Below, one piece after another: positions 24,217 to 31,769 of a stretch of 64,000 bases of DNA; position 1 is the first letter of the stretch; every line of letters begins with the position of its first letter. The stretch spans positions 1 through 64,000 of the forward strand of contig JACRTY010000021.1 in the NCBI GenBank assembly GCA_014305025.1, read 5' to 3'. This DNA is from Candidatus Nyctobacter psychrophilus (lineage in GTDB: Bacteria; Vulcanimicrobiota; Vulcanimicrobiia; Vulcanimicrobiales; Vulcanimicrobiaceae). The notes beneath the pieces were generated by a model, which saw only the letters and a list, made by a program, of their open reading frames with translations, was not told the origin of the DNA and made no database searches. The translations under genes and the position numbers were made by a program.

Positions 24217-25511
24217 CAGGCAATCTCCACCGGCGCGCCGCCTGCAACAAAGGAATAGACCGCAACCCGCTCACCCGCCTCGATGCGCGCCTCCGTTTCC
24301 CCGAGGATTGCATAGCCCGACGCGCGCGCGAGCAGGCTCGTGTGGGCCGAGCGCAAAGCGAGCGGGTGCGCGAGCAACGCGCCGCCGAACAGCGAAAGGC
24401 GCACGGGAACGTACCACGTCCAGCCTTCCCGTCCGGCGAACGGCGCGCTTGCGAGCGCTTCGAGGGGAAGCGGCGGCCGCAGCGTTTGCCCCGTCATCGC
24501 CAGGATGATTGGGCGCGCGACCGCTTCGAGGATCATCAGCGAAGACGTCGGGTTGCCGGGCAGTCCGATGATCGGCTTGCTGCCCGCTGCGGCCAAAAGC
24601 GTTGGTTTGCCGGGCTTCACGCGCAAACCATGCACGACGATGCCCGGCGTAGCCAGCTCCGCCACGACACGCGGTACGAGATCGCGGTCGCCGACCGATG
24701 AACCGCCGGTCAGCACCAGGCCGTCACACGCGTCGAGCCCATCGTGCACGGCTGCGCGTAACGCTTCGCGCGTATCGGCGGCATGCGGGAGATGGACGGG
24801 CTTTGCGCCCAAGGCGGCAAGTGCGCCGGCTAACGCATAGCGATTCGAATCGCGCACTTGTCCCGGTCCCGGCGCTCGATCGGGAGCAACCAATTCGTCG
24901 CCGGTCGAAATGATGCCGATGCGCGGCTGCCGGTACACCGGCAGCGACACCATGCCGAGCGTCGCTAGCACGCCGAGTTCGCTCGCGCCGATGCGGCGTC
25001 CGGCCCCAAGCACCGCCTCACCGGCACGAATATCCTCGCCCGCTTGGGTGACGAACTCGCCCGGGGCAACCCGCGCGTGCACGAGTATCGTGTCGCCCGT
25101 GCGTTCCGCATCCTCTTGCGGGACGACGGCGTCCGCACCGGCCGGCAGCGCTCCGCCGGTCGGAATGCGCAGTGCTTCGTCGACGCCGAGCGCTCGAGTC
25201 GGCTGCGCGCCCATCGCGATTTCGCCGATGACGCGGCGCTCGGCGCGATGATCGCCGCCTCGAACCGCGTAGCCGTCCATCGTCGAGCGCGCGTGCGCGG
25301 GATGGTCTTCACGCGCGACCGCATCGCGTGCGAGCACCCGCCCGAAGCAATCGGCGAGCGAAATCGTTTCGATCGCCGGCGGCCCGAGCGATGTTCCGGC
25401 GAAATACACGGTCAGCGCCTGCGCGGGCGCGAGCAAACGCGCGACGTCGAAGGCACGCGGCGCTTCGTCATGCGCCGCCGCCGAGGGTAGGACCGCCGCG
25501 GAATCCTGCAT
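24216..25511 (-). CDS. moeA: Molybdopterin molybdenumtransferase MoeA (copy 1)
   Basis: Inserts molybdate into adenylated molybdopterin, the last step of molybdenum cofactor synthesis. Motifs are ARSTMDGYAV, ISTGDELV, VLTGGSSVGDRD, RVKPGKPTL and IIGLPGNPTSSLM, followed by a complete C-terminal domain IV. ATG 25511 gives 431 residues; the frame continues to 25880 but that part is antisense to serS. It is first in the minus-strand chain moeA-BON-hisC-phosphoesterase-TPR-thioesterase-smpB-tilS. A second, shorter moeA lies at 58518-59720. Confidence 0.92.
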   Translation of the reverse strand: MQDSAAVLPSAAAHDEAPRAFDVARLLAPAQALTVYFAGTSLGPPAIETISLADCFGRVLARDAVAREDHPAHARSTMDGYAVRGGDHRAERRVIGEIAMGAQPTRALGVDEALRIPTGGALPAGADAVVPQEDAERTGDTILVHARVAPGEFVTQAGEDIRAGEAVLGAGRRIGASELGVLATLGMVSLPVYRQPRIGIISTGDELVAPDRAPGPGQVRDSNRYALAGALAALGAKPVHLPHAADTREALRAAVHDGLDACDGLVLTGGSSVGDRDLVPRVVAELATPGIVVHGLRVKPGKPTLLAAAGSKPIIGLPGNPTSSLMILEAVARPIILAMTGQTLRPPLPLEALASAPFAGREGWTWYVPVRLSLFGGALLAHPLALRSAHTSLLARASGYAILGETEARIEAGERVAVYSFVAGGAPVEIA

Positions 25512-25612
25512 AAAGGCCGGACACGCTTCTCTCCAGCGCTGCGACGCGCCCGCTTTCCCATCGCGTCTTTTGCAGCCCGTCCTGCAAGCGCCGCGTTGCT
25601 CTTTGAGGACCG

Positions 25613-26893
25613 ATGCTCGACCTTGCGCTCCTGCGCCGCGATCCCGAACGCGTCCGGCGCGCCGCCGCGCGCCGTATGACGGGCGCCGGCTTCGTCGACG
25701 AGGTCCTAACGCTCGATGTGCAACTGCGCGCCGCGCGGACGACGGTCGAACAACGCAAGGCGCAGAAAAACGCCTTGACCGCGCAGATCGGCCGCGCCGC
25801 CGACCGGGCCGCCGAGGCTGGGCGGTTACGCCCGGAGATCGCGGCGCTCGATGCGCAGATCGCGGCCGCCGCTGATGCAATGCCGGGGCTCGAAGCGCAG
25901 ATCGATGCGCTGCTCGCGGATGTTCCCAATCTGCTGGACGACAGCGTGCCCGACGGTGCCAGTGAGGACGACAACGTCCTTGTCCGCGACTGCGGGCCGC
26001 CGCCCGAGTTGCCGTTTGCAGCCAAGCCGCACTGGGAGATCGGTGAAGCGCTCGGCATCCTCGATTTCGACCGCGCCGCCAAACTATCAGGCAGCCGCTT
26101 CGCGGTCTTACGTGGTGCGGGCGCGCGGCTGTCGCGCGGGTTGATCAACTTCTTCCTCTCACGCGCGCACGAGCGCGGTTACACCGAAGTCGTCCCGCCC
26201 TTTCTGGTTTCGCGCGCGACGATGTGGTCGACGGGGCAACTCACGAAGTTTTCCGACGCGATGTTCCGCGATGTCGACGGCGAGTTATTCATGATTCCCA
26301 CGTCCGAAGTTCCGCTGACCGCGCTGCACCGCGACGAGATCCTTGCGCCCGGCACACTGCCGCTGCATTATACGGCCTACTCACCGTGCTTCCGAAAGGA
26401 AGCCGGCGCTGCCGGTAAGGATACGCGCGGCCTGATTCGGCAGCACCAGTTCGAGAAAGTGGAACTCGTGTGGTTGACGGAGCCCGAGCGTTCATCCGAA
26501 GCGCTCGAGCGGCTGACGGCTGACGCGGAAGCGCTCTTGCAGGAGCTCGAACTTCCGTATCGCGTGATGCTTTTGTGCAGCGCCGACGTCGGGTTCAATG
26601 CGGCGATGACGTACGACCTCGAAGTGTGGCTCCCCGGCCAGCAGACGTATCGCGAGATCAGCTCGTGTTCGAACTGTACCGACTTCCAAGCCCGTCGTTC
26701 GCAGATTCGCTTCCGGCGCGAGGCAACGGCAAAGCCGGAACTGGTCCACACGCTCAACGGTTCGGGCCTTGCAGTCGGCCGCGCGTTGGTTGCGATTCTG
26801 GAGAACTATCAGGAGGCCGATGGGAGCGTTATCGTGCCGCGCGCGTTGGTCCCGTTTGTTGGGTTCGAACGCATCTCAAGGAACGGTGATTAA
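25613..26893 (+). CDS. serS: Seryl-tRNA synthetase
   Basis: Class II synthetase that charges tRNA-Ser. The N-terminal helical arm (about residues 30-105, Ala/Glu/Arg-rich coiled coil) binds the long variable arm of tRNA-Ser. The catalytic core has motif 2 (YSPCFRKEAGAAGKDTRGL.RQHQF) and motif 3 (NGSGLAVGRALVAILENYQ), plus the serine-binding TSEVPL. It has 426 residues, normal. ATG 25613 follows GAGG. It is divergent from moeA across 101 bp that contain a small inverted repeat (TTGCAG/CTGCAA, 25570-25587). A tRNA-Ser(TGA) gene lies 1.2 kb downstream. Confidence 0.97.
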   Translation: MLDLALLRRDPERVRRAAARRMTGAGFVDEVLTLDVQLRAARTTVEQRKAQKNALTAQIGRAADRAAEAGRLRPEIAALDAQIAAAADAMPGLEAQIDALLADVPNLLDDSVPDGASEDDNVLVRDCGPPPELPFAAKPHWEIGEALGILDFDRAAKLSGSRFAVLRGAGARLSRGLINFFLSRAHERGYTEVVPPFLVSRATMWSTGQLTKFSDAMFRDVDGELFMIPTSEVPLTALHRDEILAPGTLPLHYTAYSPCFRKEAGAAGKDTRGLIRQHQFEKVELVWLTEPERSSEALERLTADAEALLQELELPYRVMLLCSADVGFNAAMTYDLEVWLPGQQTYREISSCSNCTDFQARRSQIRFRREATAKPELVHTLNGSGLAVGRALVAILENYQEADGSVIVPRALVPFVGFERISRNGD

Positions 26894-26958
26894 CGATGCA
26901 GTGCGCCCACGATGCTACCGTGGAACTCCTGCACCATCCCGCGATAGCGACTCACTGT

Positions 26959-27315
26959 TCAGTCCGGCGAAACGCCGAGACACGCTGCGATTTTCGTCCG
27001 GATCAGCCTCAATTGGGTGTCGGTTACGCGCGAGGGGGTCCGGCTAAGCCGGGCATGCGGGACATTCTGAACGCACCATGCGAGTGCGAAGCAGGCCTTC
27101 GTGCAACCGTTCTCCGGCGTCGGTTCGAGCGTAACGTACGTGCCGGGCAACGCATACGCTGCTTCTCCCGTCAACGGCACGACAAGTTCGAACGGCAAGG
27201 TGCTCCCAAAGGTGGGCGGCGCACCGACGACTACCGCGGGCCGACGCTTATCGGCTTCTCCCGAATCGGGTAAGGCGTCGCGCCAATCGACCGTGACGAT
27301 CTGTCCTGCGGTCAT
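26959..27315 (-). CDS. mazF: MazF/PemK-family toxin
   Basis: Sequence-specific mRNA endoribonuclease of a type II toxin-antitoxin system. The N-terminus MTAGQIVTVDWRDALP and KRRPAVVVGAP match the family start (VxxVxW... RPxxV). FELVVPLTG and YVTLEPTPENGCTKAC fit the central strands, with the T-x-CVQNV region near the end. It has 118 residues, typical. Its start overlaps the antitoxin stop by 4 bp. Chromosomal copies act in stress or growth control, or in stabilising a genomic region. Confidence 0.85.
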   Translation of the reverse strand: MTAGQIVTVDWRDALPDSGEADKRRPAVVVGAPPTFGSTLPFELVVPLTGEAAYALPGTYVTLEPTPENGCTKACFALAWCVQNVPHARLSRTPSRVTDTQLRLIRTKIAACLGVSPD

Positions 27316-27554
27316 ACGGCGCTGTCGGGAAAGAACTCCCCGGGATCGTCCGCCATCTCACCGTGCTCGCCGAGGTACGCTGTGAGCCGATCGATACCCG
27401 CTCTGACGAGTTCCGCATGCATCTGCCGGGCGGCACGCTCCAGAATATCACGCGCCAGCGACGATGCCCCCCCAGCGCGGCGCGCGGCGGCAACCTCGTC
27501 CAGCAAACGCCGCGTTTCCGGATCAAGTCGCACGGACAAGGTGTCGGTTGCCAT
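27312..27554 (-). CDS. Ribbon-helix-helix antitoxin
   Basis: An 80-residue antitoxin partner of the downstream MazF-like toxin. The N-terminus (TLSVRLDPETRRLLDEVAAAR) is a ribbon-helix-helix DNA-binding motif with a strand then helix. The acidic C-terminal tail (ADDPGEFFPDSAV) is the likely toxin-binding part. Such proteins also repress their own promoter. Order antitoxin then toxin, overlap 4 bp, usual for these modules. Confidence 0.82.
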   Translation of the reverse strand: MATDTLSVRLDPETRRLLDEVAAARRAGGASSLARDILERAARQMHAELVRAGIDRLTAYLGEHGEMADDPGEFFPDSAV

Positions 27555-27560
27555 ACAGTT

Positions 27561-27589
27561 AGTGTAACACGGAAATCGTCCTCCGACAA
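27561..27589 (-). promoter_or_regulatory. Promoter of the toxin-antitoxin pair, probably leaderless
   Basis: On the minus strand TTGTCG (27589-27584), a 17-bp spacer and TACACT (27566-27561) form a good promoter. Only six bases separate the -10 box from the antitoxin ATG at 27554, so transcription would start at or near the A of the start codon and the mRNA would have no leader. GTGTTACAC around the -10 box is a near-perfect inverted repeat and is a candidate operator for the antitoxin. Confidence 0.6.
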
Positions 27590-27664
27590 GACGGTGACGA
27601 TGACCGCATAGACTTGGGAGGCGCCTGCGAACGTAATGGGCCTGGCGCTATCGCCGCAACGAGG

Positions 27665-27982
27665 TCAGTACATTGGCCATAGGCCAGGCGTCGCGAGTTC
27701 AACGAGATGCTGGTCTGGATCGCGAAAATAGAGGCTCGTTCCGCCGCGCGGCCAGCGCATCGTGGCTTCGACGACGACCCCGCGCTCCGCGAGCAATACG
27801 CGCCAGTCTGGGAGCGTGTCTTCGGGGATCGCAAAGGCGAAGTGAAGCGGGCCACTGCCGTCGTGTCCCGGGATCGTGCCCGAGGGCCCACTGCGCGCAA
27901 GCGTCGAGCCGCCGCGCCGGAAGAGAAGCAGCACGCTCCTTCCGGCGACATCGTAGGCGACGAGGTCTTCATCCGCGATCAT
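27665..27982 (-). pseudogene. 5'-truncated VOC (glyoxalase-fold) protein gene
   Basis: The 105-residue frame covers only the second part of a VOC/glyoxalase domain. It begins MIADEDLVAYDVAGRSVLLLF, where family members already have about 35-40 residues (the first beta-alpha-beta unit with FY..VLG). The rest is well kept: GSGPLHFAFAI, RWPRGGTSLYFRDPD and HLVELATPGLWP. Upstream the frame meets a stop (TGA) within 60 bp, and no other frame between the start and the tRNA encodes the missing part. It is likely a decayed gene whose 5' part was lost in a rearrangement; an internal start making a small protein is less likely. Confidence 0.7.
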
Positions 27983-28124
27983 CGGCCGCCGCGCCGGCGG
28001 CTTCCCCTCGTAACGATGATTTTTTCACGCGTCGTGCCGGATGGGTGCACATCGATGTGCGGCCCGCGCTGGCGGGACTGCCGCCGGAAACGAACAGGTC
28101 GCCGCTGAAGAATCGTATGGGCAC

Positions 28125-28216
28125 GGAGCGGTGGGTGAGCCTGGTTTAAACCGAACGCCTTGAAAGCGTTTGAACGTGTAGAAAACGTTCCGTCAGTTCG
28201 AATCTGACCCGCTCCT
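28125..28216 (+). tRNA. tRNA-Ser (anticodon TGA)
   Basis: A complete class II cloverleaf can be drawn. The acceptor stem is GGAGCGG/CCGCTCC (28125-28131 with 28209-28215). The D-arm has a 3-bp stem and GG in the loop. The anticodon stem is AACGC/GCGTT with loop CTTGAAA (anticodon TGA, 28161-28163). The long variable arm 28171-28191 pairs AACGT/ACGTT, and the T-arm is GTCAG-TTCGAAT-CTGAC (28192-28208). The base at the discriminator position is T (28216), unusual because serine tRNAs normally have G. CCA is not encoded. The serS gene lies 1.2 kb upstream. Confidence 0.95.
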
Positions 28217-28439
28217 TGACGCCTCCTCCCGACTGGCGGGCACACTTTGGATGTGCCTCATGGTACGGCATACATTTGGATGTGCGACATCGAGCGGCAC
28301 GGCCTACATGGTCCACGCTTCAGGATCAACCGTTGTGCCATCTGTCGGTATTTCGCCCGTATGCGATGGAGCGGTTTTCCGCCGACGGTTGCCGCTCCGT
28401 TCCGTCGTGTGACGGCAGAGTTCGGGTAAAGTCGTCGCT

Positions 28440-29388
28440 ATGAACGTTACCAATCTTGGCCCACGCTCACCCCAGGCGGGCGAAATCCCCATGCGTCGGC
28501 TCGGCCGAACCGAAGCGCGCGTGTCGTTGATCGGCATGGGTGGGTTCCATATCGGTCATCCCGATCAGCCCGACGCGGAGGCGATCAAACTGATCCATGC
28601 GGCGATCGAACGCGGCATAAACGTTCATGGACAATTCGTGGGACTACAACAGCGGCAATAGCGAACTGCGCATGGGACGGGCGCTCAGCGTCAAGGGTTA
28701 TCGTGACAAGGTCTTCTTGATGACGAAGATCGACGGTCGCACCAAGGCCTCATTCACGAGCCAACTCGAGGAATCTCTGAACCGGCTGCTCGTCGAGCAC
28801 CTTGATCTCGTGCAATTTCACGAGAACATCCGGCCTGATGATGCCGACCGGATATTTGCCGAAGGAGGCGCCTTCGAAGCGGCGCTTGCGGCGCGTGAAG
28901 CCGGCAAGGTTCGCTTCATCGGTTTTACGGGGCACAAGAGTGCCGCGTACCACCTGCACATGATCGACATCGCAAAGCAGCACGGATTCACGTTCGACAC
29001 CGTGCAGATGCCGCTGAACGTTTTCGACGCGCATTACGAGAGTTTTGAGAAGCAAGTCCTCCCCGTCGCGCAGAGTCTCGACATGGGCATCCTTGCGATG
29101 AAGACCTTCGGCGATCACGAATTGCTCGATACCGGAGCCGTCGATCCGATCGACATGCTGCAATACGGTATGAACCTGCCGACGAGCGTCGTCATCACCG
29201 GTATCGACAAACCGGAAATTCTCGAACAGGCCGTACGCGCCGCCACGACGTTTCGGCCGCTGTCGGCTGACGCGGTCGCTGCGATCCTTGCGAAGACCGC
29301 GCACGTCGCGCGCGACGGCTCCCATGAGTTCTATAAGACCTCGCATTTCTTCGACAGCACGTTCCAAAATCCGAGTTGGCTCGGTTAG
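28440..29388 (+). pseudogene. Aldo/keto reductase with a +1 frameshift
   Basis: Two frames together make one aldo/keto reductase. 28440-28622 encodes the N-terminal barrel part (PMRRLGRTEARVSLIGMGGF... AAIERGIN), and 28624-29388 the remainder, starting FMDNSWDYNSGNSELRMGRAL. One extra base (G at 28623) breaks the frame between AAC and TTCATG. The catalytic Asp and Tyr (DNSWDY), Lys (MTKIDG) and His (QFHEN) are all present, so the damage is either recent or a sequencing error. The corrected protein would have about 316 residues, as expected for the family. Confidence 0.85.
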
Positions 29389-29453
29389 CGCGTCGGCATT
29401 CGCCGGCCACTTGATTAAAAACGCCTTAGCCCCTTTGACATCACAGCCGGTGT

Positions 29454-29480
29454 TGAACCTTACTTGCGGCCGCTTCGTTA
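29454..29480 (+). promoter_or_regulatory. Possible ECF-type promoter of the FecR-domain gene
   Basis: TGAACC (29454-29459), a 16-bp gap and CGTTA (29476-29480) resemble the GAAC/CGTT boxes used by many extracytoplasmic-function sigma factors. They lie 25 bp before the ATG of a FecR-domain protein, and FecR proteins act with such sigma factors. GGAAGGAAA before the ATG serves as ribosome-binding site. No ECF sigma gene is in the window. Confidence 0.35.
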
Positions 29481-29504
29481 CCGAACTGGAAGGAAACCGC
29501 AAGC

Positions 29505-31700
29505 ATGAGTTTTCCGAAGAGATCGATTGGGGCGCTGCTCGTCGGCGCCGTGGCGTTGACGGGGACGTTCGGATACGCCTCACCGGCGGTCGCGCAGGCG
29601 TATCCCGGCGGAAATGGCCCGACGGGGGTGGCAAATCTGAGCGTCGCTGACGGTAACGTGGTGATCATACGCGGCGACAGCGGAGTGCAATCCGCCGGAA
29701 CGGTCAATGCGCCGCTGCTTCCGGGCGACTACATCGCAACGGGGTCCAACTCGCTCGCCGAAGTCCAATTCGACGGTATATCGATGCTTCGCCTTGCACC
29801 GAACACGCAAGTACGCTTCGTCAACCTCAATCCCGCTACACGCGAGATGCTCCTCGCCACCGGAACCGTCGATCTCGCGGAACTGCAGGGCGCAGACGGC
29901 AGCCCGCAAATCGATACCCCTTCTCTGACGGTTCGTCCTAACGCTAGCGGCGACTATCGCGTTTCGACGCTCTCGAACGGCCAGACGCTGGTCACCGTGC
30001 GCAGTGGTTCCGCGAACGTGGCGAGCGGAGCCGGTTCGCAGACGCTATCGCCAGGCAGTACTTTGAGCGCTTACGGAAACTATTCGAACCCGTCAACCGG
30101 CTTCCAAGGACCTGTTGCCTATGATTCGTTCGACGGCTTCAACCGCTCGCGCGACCAGGCTCTCGAGTCGGCCTACAATTCCAATCCGTACTTGTCTCCG
30201 CAACTCGCCGGTTACTCAAACTTTGCCAACTACGGTCAGTGGCAGAACGTCCCAGGCTACGGCTATGCGTGGGCGCCGAATAATCAAAACCAGACGAACT
30301 TTGCGCCGTATCAGAACGGCCAATGGGCGTTCGAGCCCGGCTATGGTTACACGTGGGTCGCGAACGAACCGTGGGGCTATGCGCCGTCCCATTATGGCAC
30401 GTGGTTCAACAACCCGTCTTACGGCGGATGGCTGTGGCAGCCGCCAGCATCGCAGTATCAGAGTAGTTCGTCGGCGCTTTCTTCAGCGTGGCTGCCGGCG
30501 CTCGTTTCGTTCTTCCTGAGCGGCAATAACGGCGGTGGTCTCGGCGGTCTGAGCAGTCTGCTTGGCAATCTCGTGAATCCGTCGGGAAATGCGAACATCG
30601 GGTGGATTCCGCTTGCTCCGGGCGAACAGTACCAACCCTGGTACAACAACAATCAGCCGCAGTATAATTACAACCAGCCAACCTACACGCCGTCATATCC
30701 GCCGACCACGGTGTCGAACGTTACGAACATCACCAATTACTACGTGAACGCGAAGTATCCGGGGGGCGCCACGATCGTACCGATCAGCGCTTGGCGCAAA
30801 GGCAACTTTCGAGACCATGTCAATATTGCGCCGCAACAACTCCGTGCGGTCGCCTTGGTTCGCGGCGCGATTCCCGTCGTGCCAACTGCGGCTACTTTGC
30901 GCTACTCGCAACATGTCGCGGTGAAGCATCCCATCGTCCTCGCACGGACCTTTCGCACCAATCCGCGGTTCGCCGCGAAAGCAAGGATCGTCGCTCGCCC
31001 GTCGTTCAAAGCGCAACAAGCACAGTTCAAGAAGATCGTCAGCGCCAAACCGAAGGTCGTACCGCTTCCCGCGCGCACTGCGATCGTGCATCCGATCTAT
31101 CATCCACGTTTGCTCGCGCCCGTTCATCTGACGACACTCACTGGGTCTTCCGTGCATGCGGTTCGTACGGCTGAGCCCATACGGCGTTCGGTTCACGCGG
31201 GCAGACCTGCGGCGCGTCCAACCGGCGCCACTCGGCGGCAAGTGCACGCACCGGCGCGCAAGCCCGCTGTGCGTAATGCTCCGGCGGCTAAGCACGTCGA
31301 AGCCCCGCTTGCCCCGAGGCCCGCCGCTCGTCGGGCTGCTGCGCCGACGCCCATCGTTCAGCCAGTTGCTGCGCCGAAGCCCACGCAGCCGGCTGCTGCA
31401 CCCAAGCCCGTCGTGCATCCGGCCGCCGCACCCAAACCCGTCGTACAACCGGTCGCTGTGCCCAGACCGGTCGTCCATCCGGTCGCTACACCCAGACCCG
31501 TCGTACAACCGGCCGCTGCACCTAAACCCGTTGTGCATCCCGTCGCTGCACCCAGGCCCGTCGTACAGCCGGTCGCCGCACCGAAACCGGTCGTGCATCC
31601 GGTCACGGCACCCAAGCCCGTCGTGCATCCTGTCGGCGCGCCCGCAGCCACACCGCATCCCGCTGCGCACGTGCCGTCGCCGGCCCACGGCTTCAGATAA
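29505..31700 (+). CDS. Large secreted FecR-domain / DUF6600-like protein with Pro-rich repeat tail
   Basis: 731 residues. A signal peptide ends near ASPAVAQA (residue 31). A FecR-type beta domain follows (about 40-190: VVIIRGDSGVQSAG, LLPGDYIATGSNSLAEVQF, RLAPNTQVRF). Next comes a Tyr/Trp/Asn-rich part (about 230-310) with the DUF6600-like pattern FAPYQNGQWAFEPGYGYTWV and PWGYAPSHYGTW. A Gly/Asn-rich linker, a basic region, and about ten copies of a PKPVV.PVAA decapeptide (about 615-710) complete it. It is likely envelope-associated or exported, with the tail spanning the cell wall or binding polymer. It is separated from other genes and followed by a bidirectional terminator. Confidence 0.8.
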   Translation: MSFPKRSIGALLVGAVALTGTFGYASPAVAQAYPGGNGPTGVANLSVADGNVVIIRGDSGVQSAGTVNAPLLPGDYIATGSNSLAEVQFDGISMLRLAPNTQVRFVNLNPATREMLLATGTVDLAELQGADGSPQIDTPSLTVRPNASGDYRVSTLSNGQTLVTVRSGSANVASGAGSQTLSPGSTLSAYGNYSNPSTGFQGPVAYDSFDGFNRSRDQALESAYNSNPYLSPQLAGYSNFANYGQWQNVPGYGYAWAPNNQNQTNFAPYQNGQWAFEPGYGYTWVANEPWGYAPSHYGTWFNNPSYGGWLWQPPASQYQSSSSALSSAWLPALVSFFLSGNNGGGLGGLSSLLGNLVNPSGNANIGWIPLAPGEQYQPWYNNNQPQYNYNQPTYTPSYPPTTVSNVTNITNYYVNAKYPGGATIVPISAWRKGNFRDHVNIAPQQLRAVALVRGAIPVVPTAATLRYSQHVAVKHPIVLARTFRTNPRFAAKARIVARPSFKAQQAQFKKIVSAKPKVVPLPARTAIVHPIYHPRLLAPVHLTTLTGSSVHAVRTAEPIRRSVHAGRPAARPTGATRRQVHAPARKPAVRNAPAAKHVEAPLAPRPAARRAAAPTPIVQPVAAPKPTQPAAAPKPVVHPAAAPKPVVQPVAVPRPVVHPVATPRPVVQPAAAPKPVVHPVAAPRPVVQPVAAPKPVVHPVTAPKPVVHPVGAPAATPHPAAHVPSPAHGFR
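31350..31650 (+). repeat. Pro-rich decapeptide repeat in the FecR-domain gene
   Basis: About ten 30-bp units encode variants of AAPKPVVHPV and APRPVVQPVA. The third bases vary between copies, so the array is old enough to have diverged or is kept by selection on the protein. Proline every few residues predicts an extended rod. Copy number may vary between strains. Confidence 0.8.
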
Positions 31701-31723
31701 GACCTCACCCAAGACCTAACCGA

Positions 31724-31749
31724 AAGACTGCGGCTTACGCCGCAGTCTT
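31724..31749. terminator. Bidirectional intrinsic terminator
   Basis: AAGACTGCGGC (31724-31734) and GCCGCAGTCTT (31739-31749) form a perfect 11-bp stem with a TTAC loop. It sits between the convergent ends of the FecR-domain gene (+) and a serine hydrolase gene (-), 23 bp after one stop and 20 bp before the other. The outer stem bases are AAG/CTT rather than a long T-run. Confidence 0.75.
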
Positions 31750-31769
31750 CCAAGCCATTTGTCCGCCCA

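Noticed and set aside
24216-25880. Long MoeA frame starting at 25880
   Set aside because: The first 123 residues are antisense to serS and Arg-rich; homology begins after ATG 25511.
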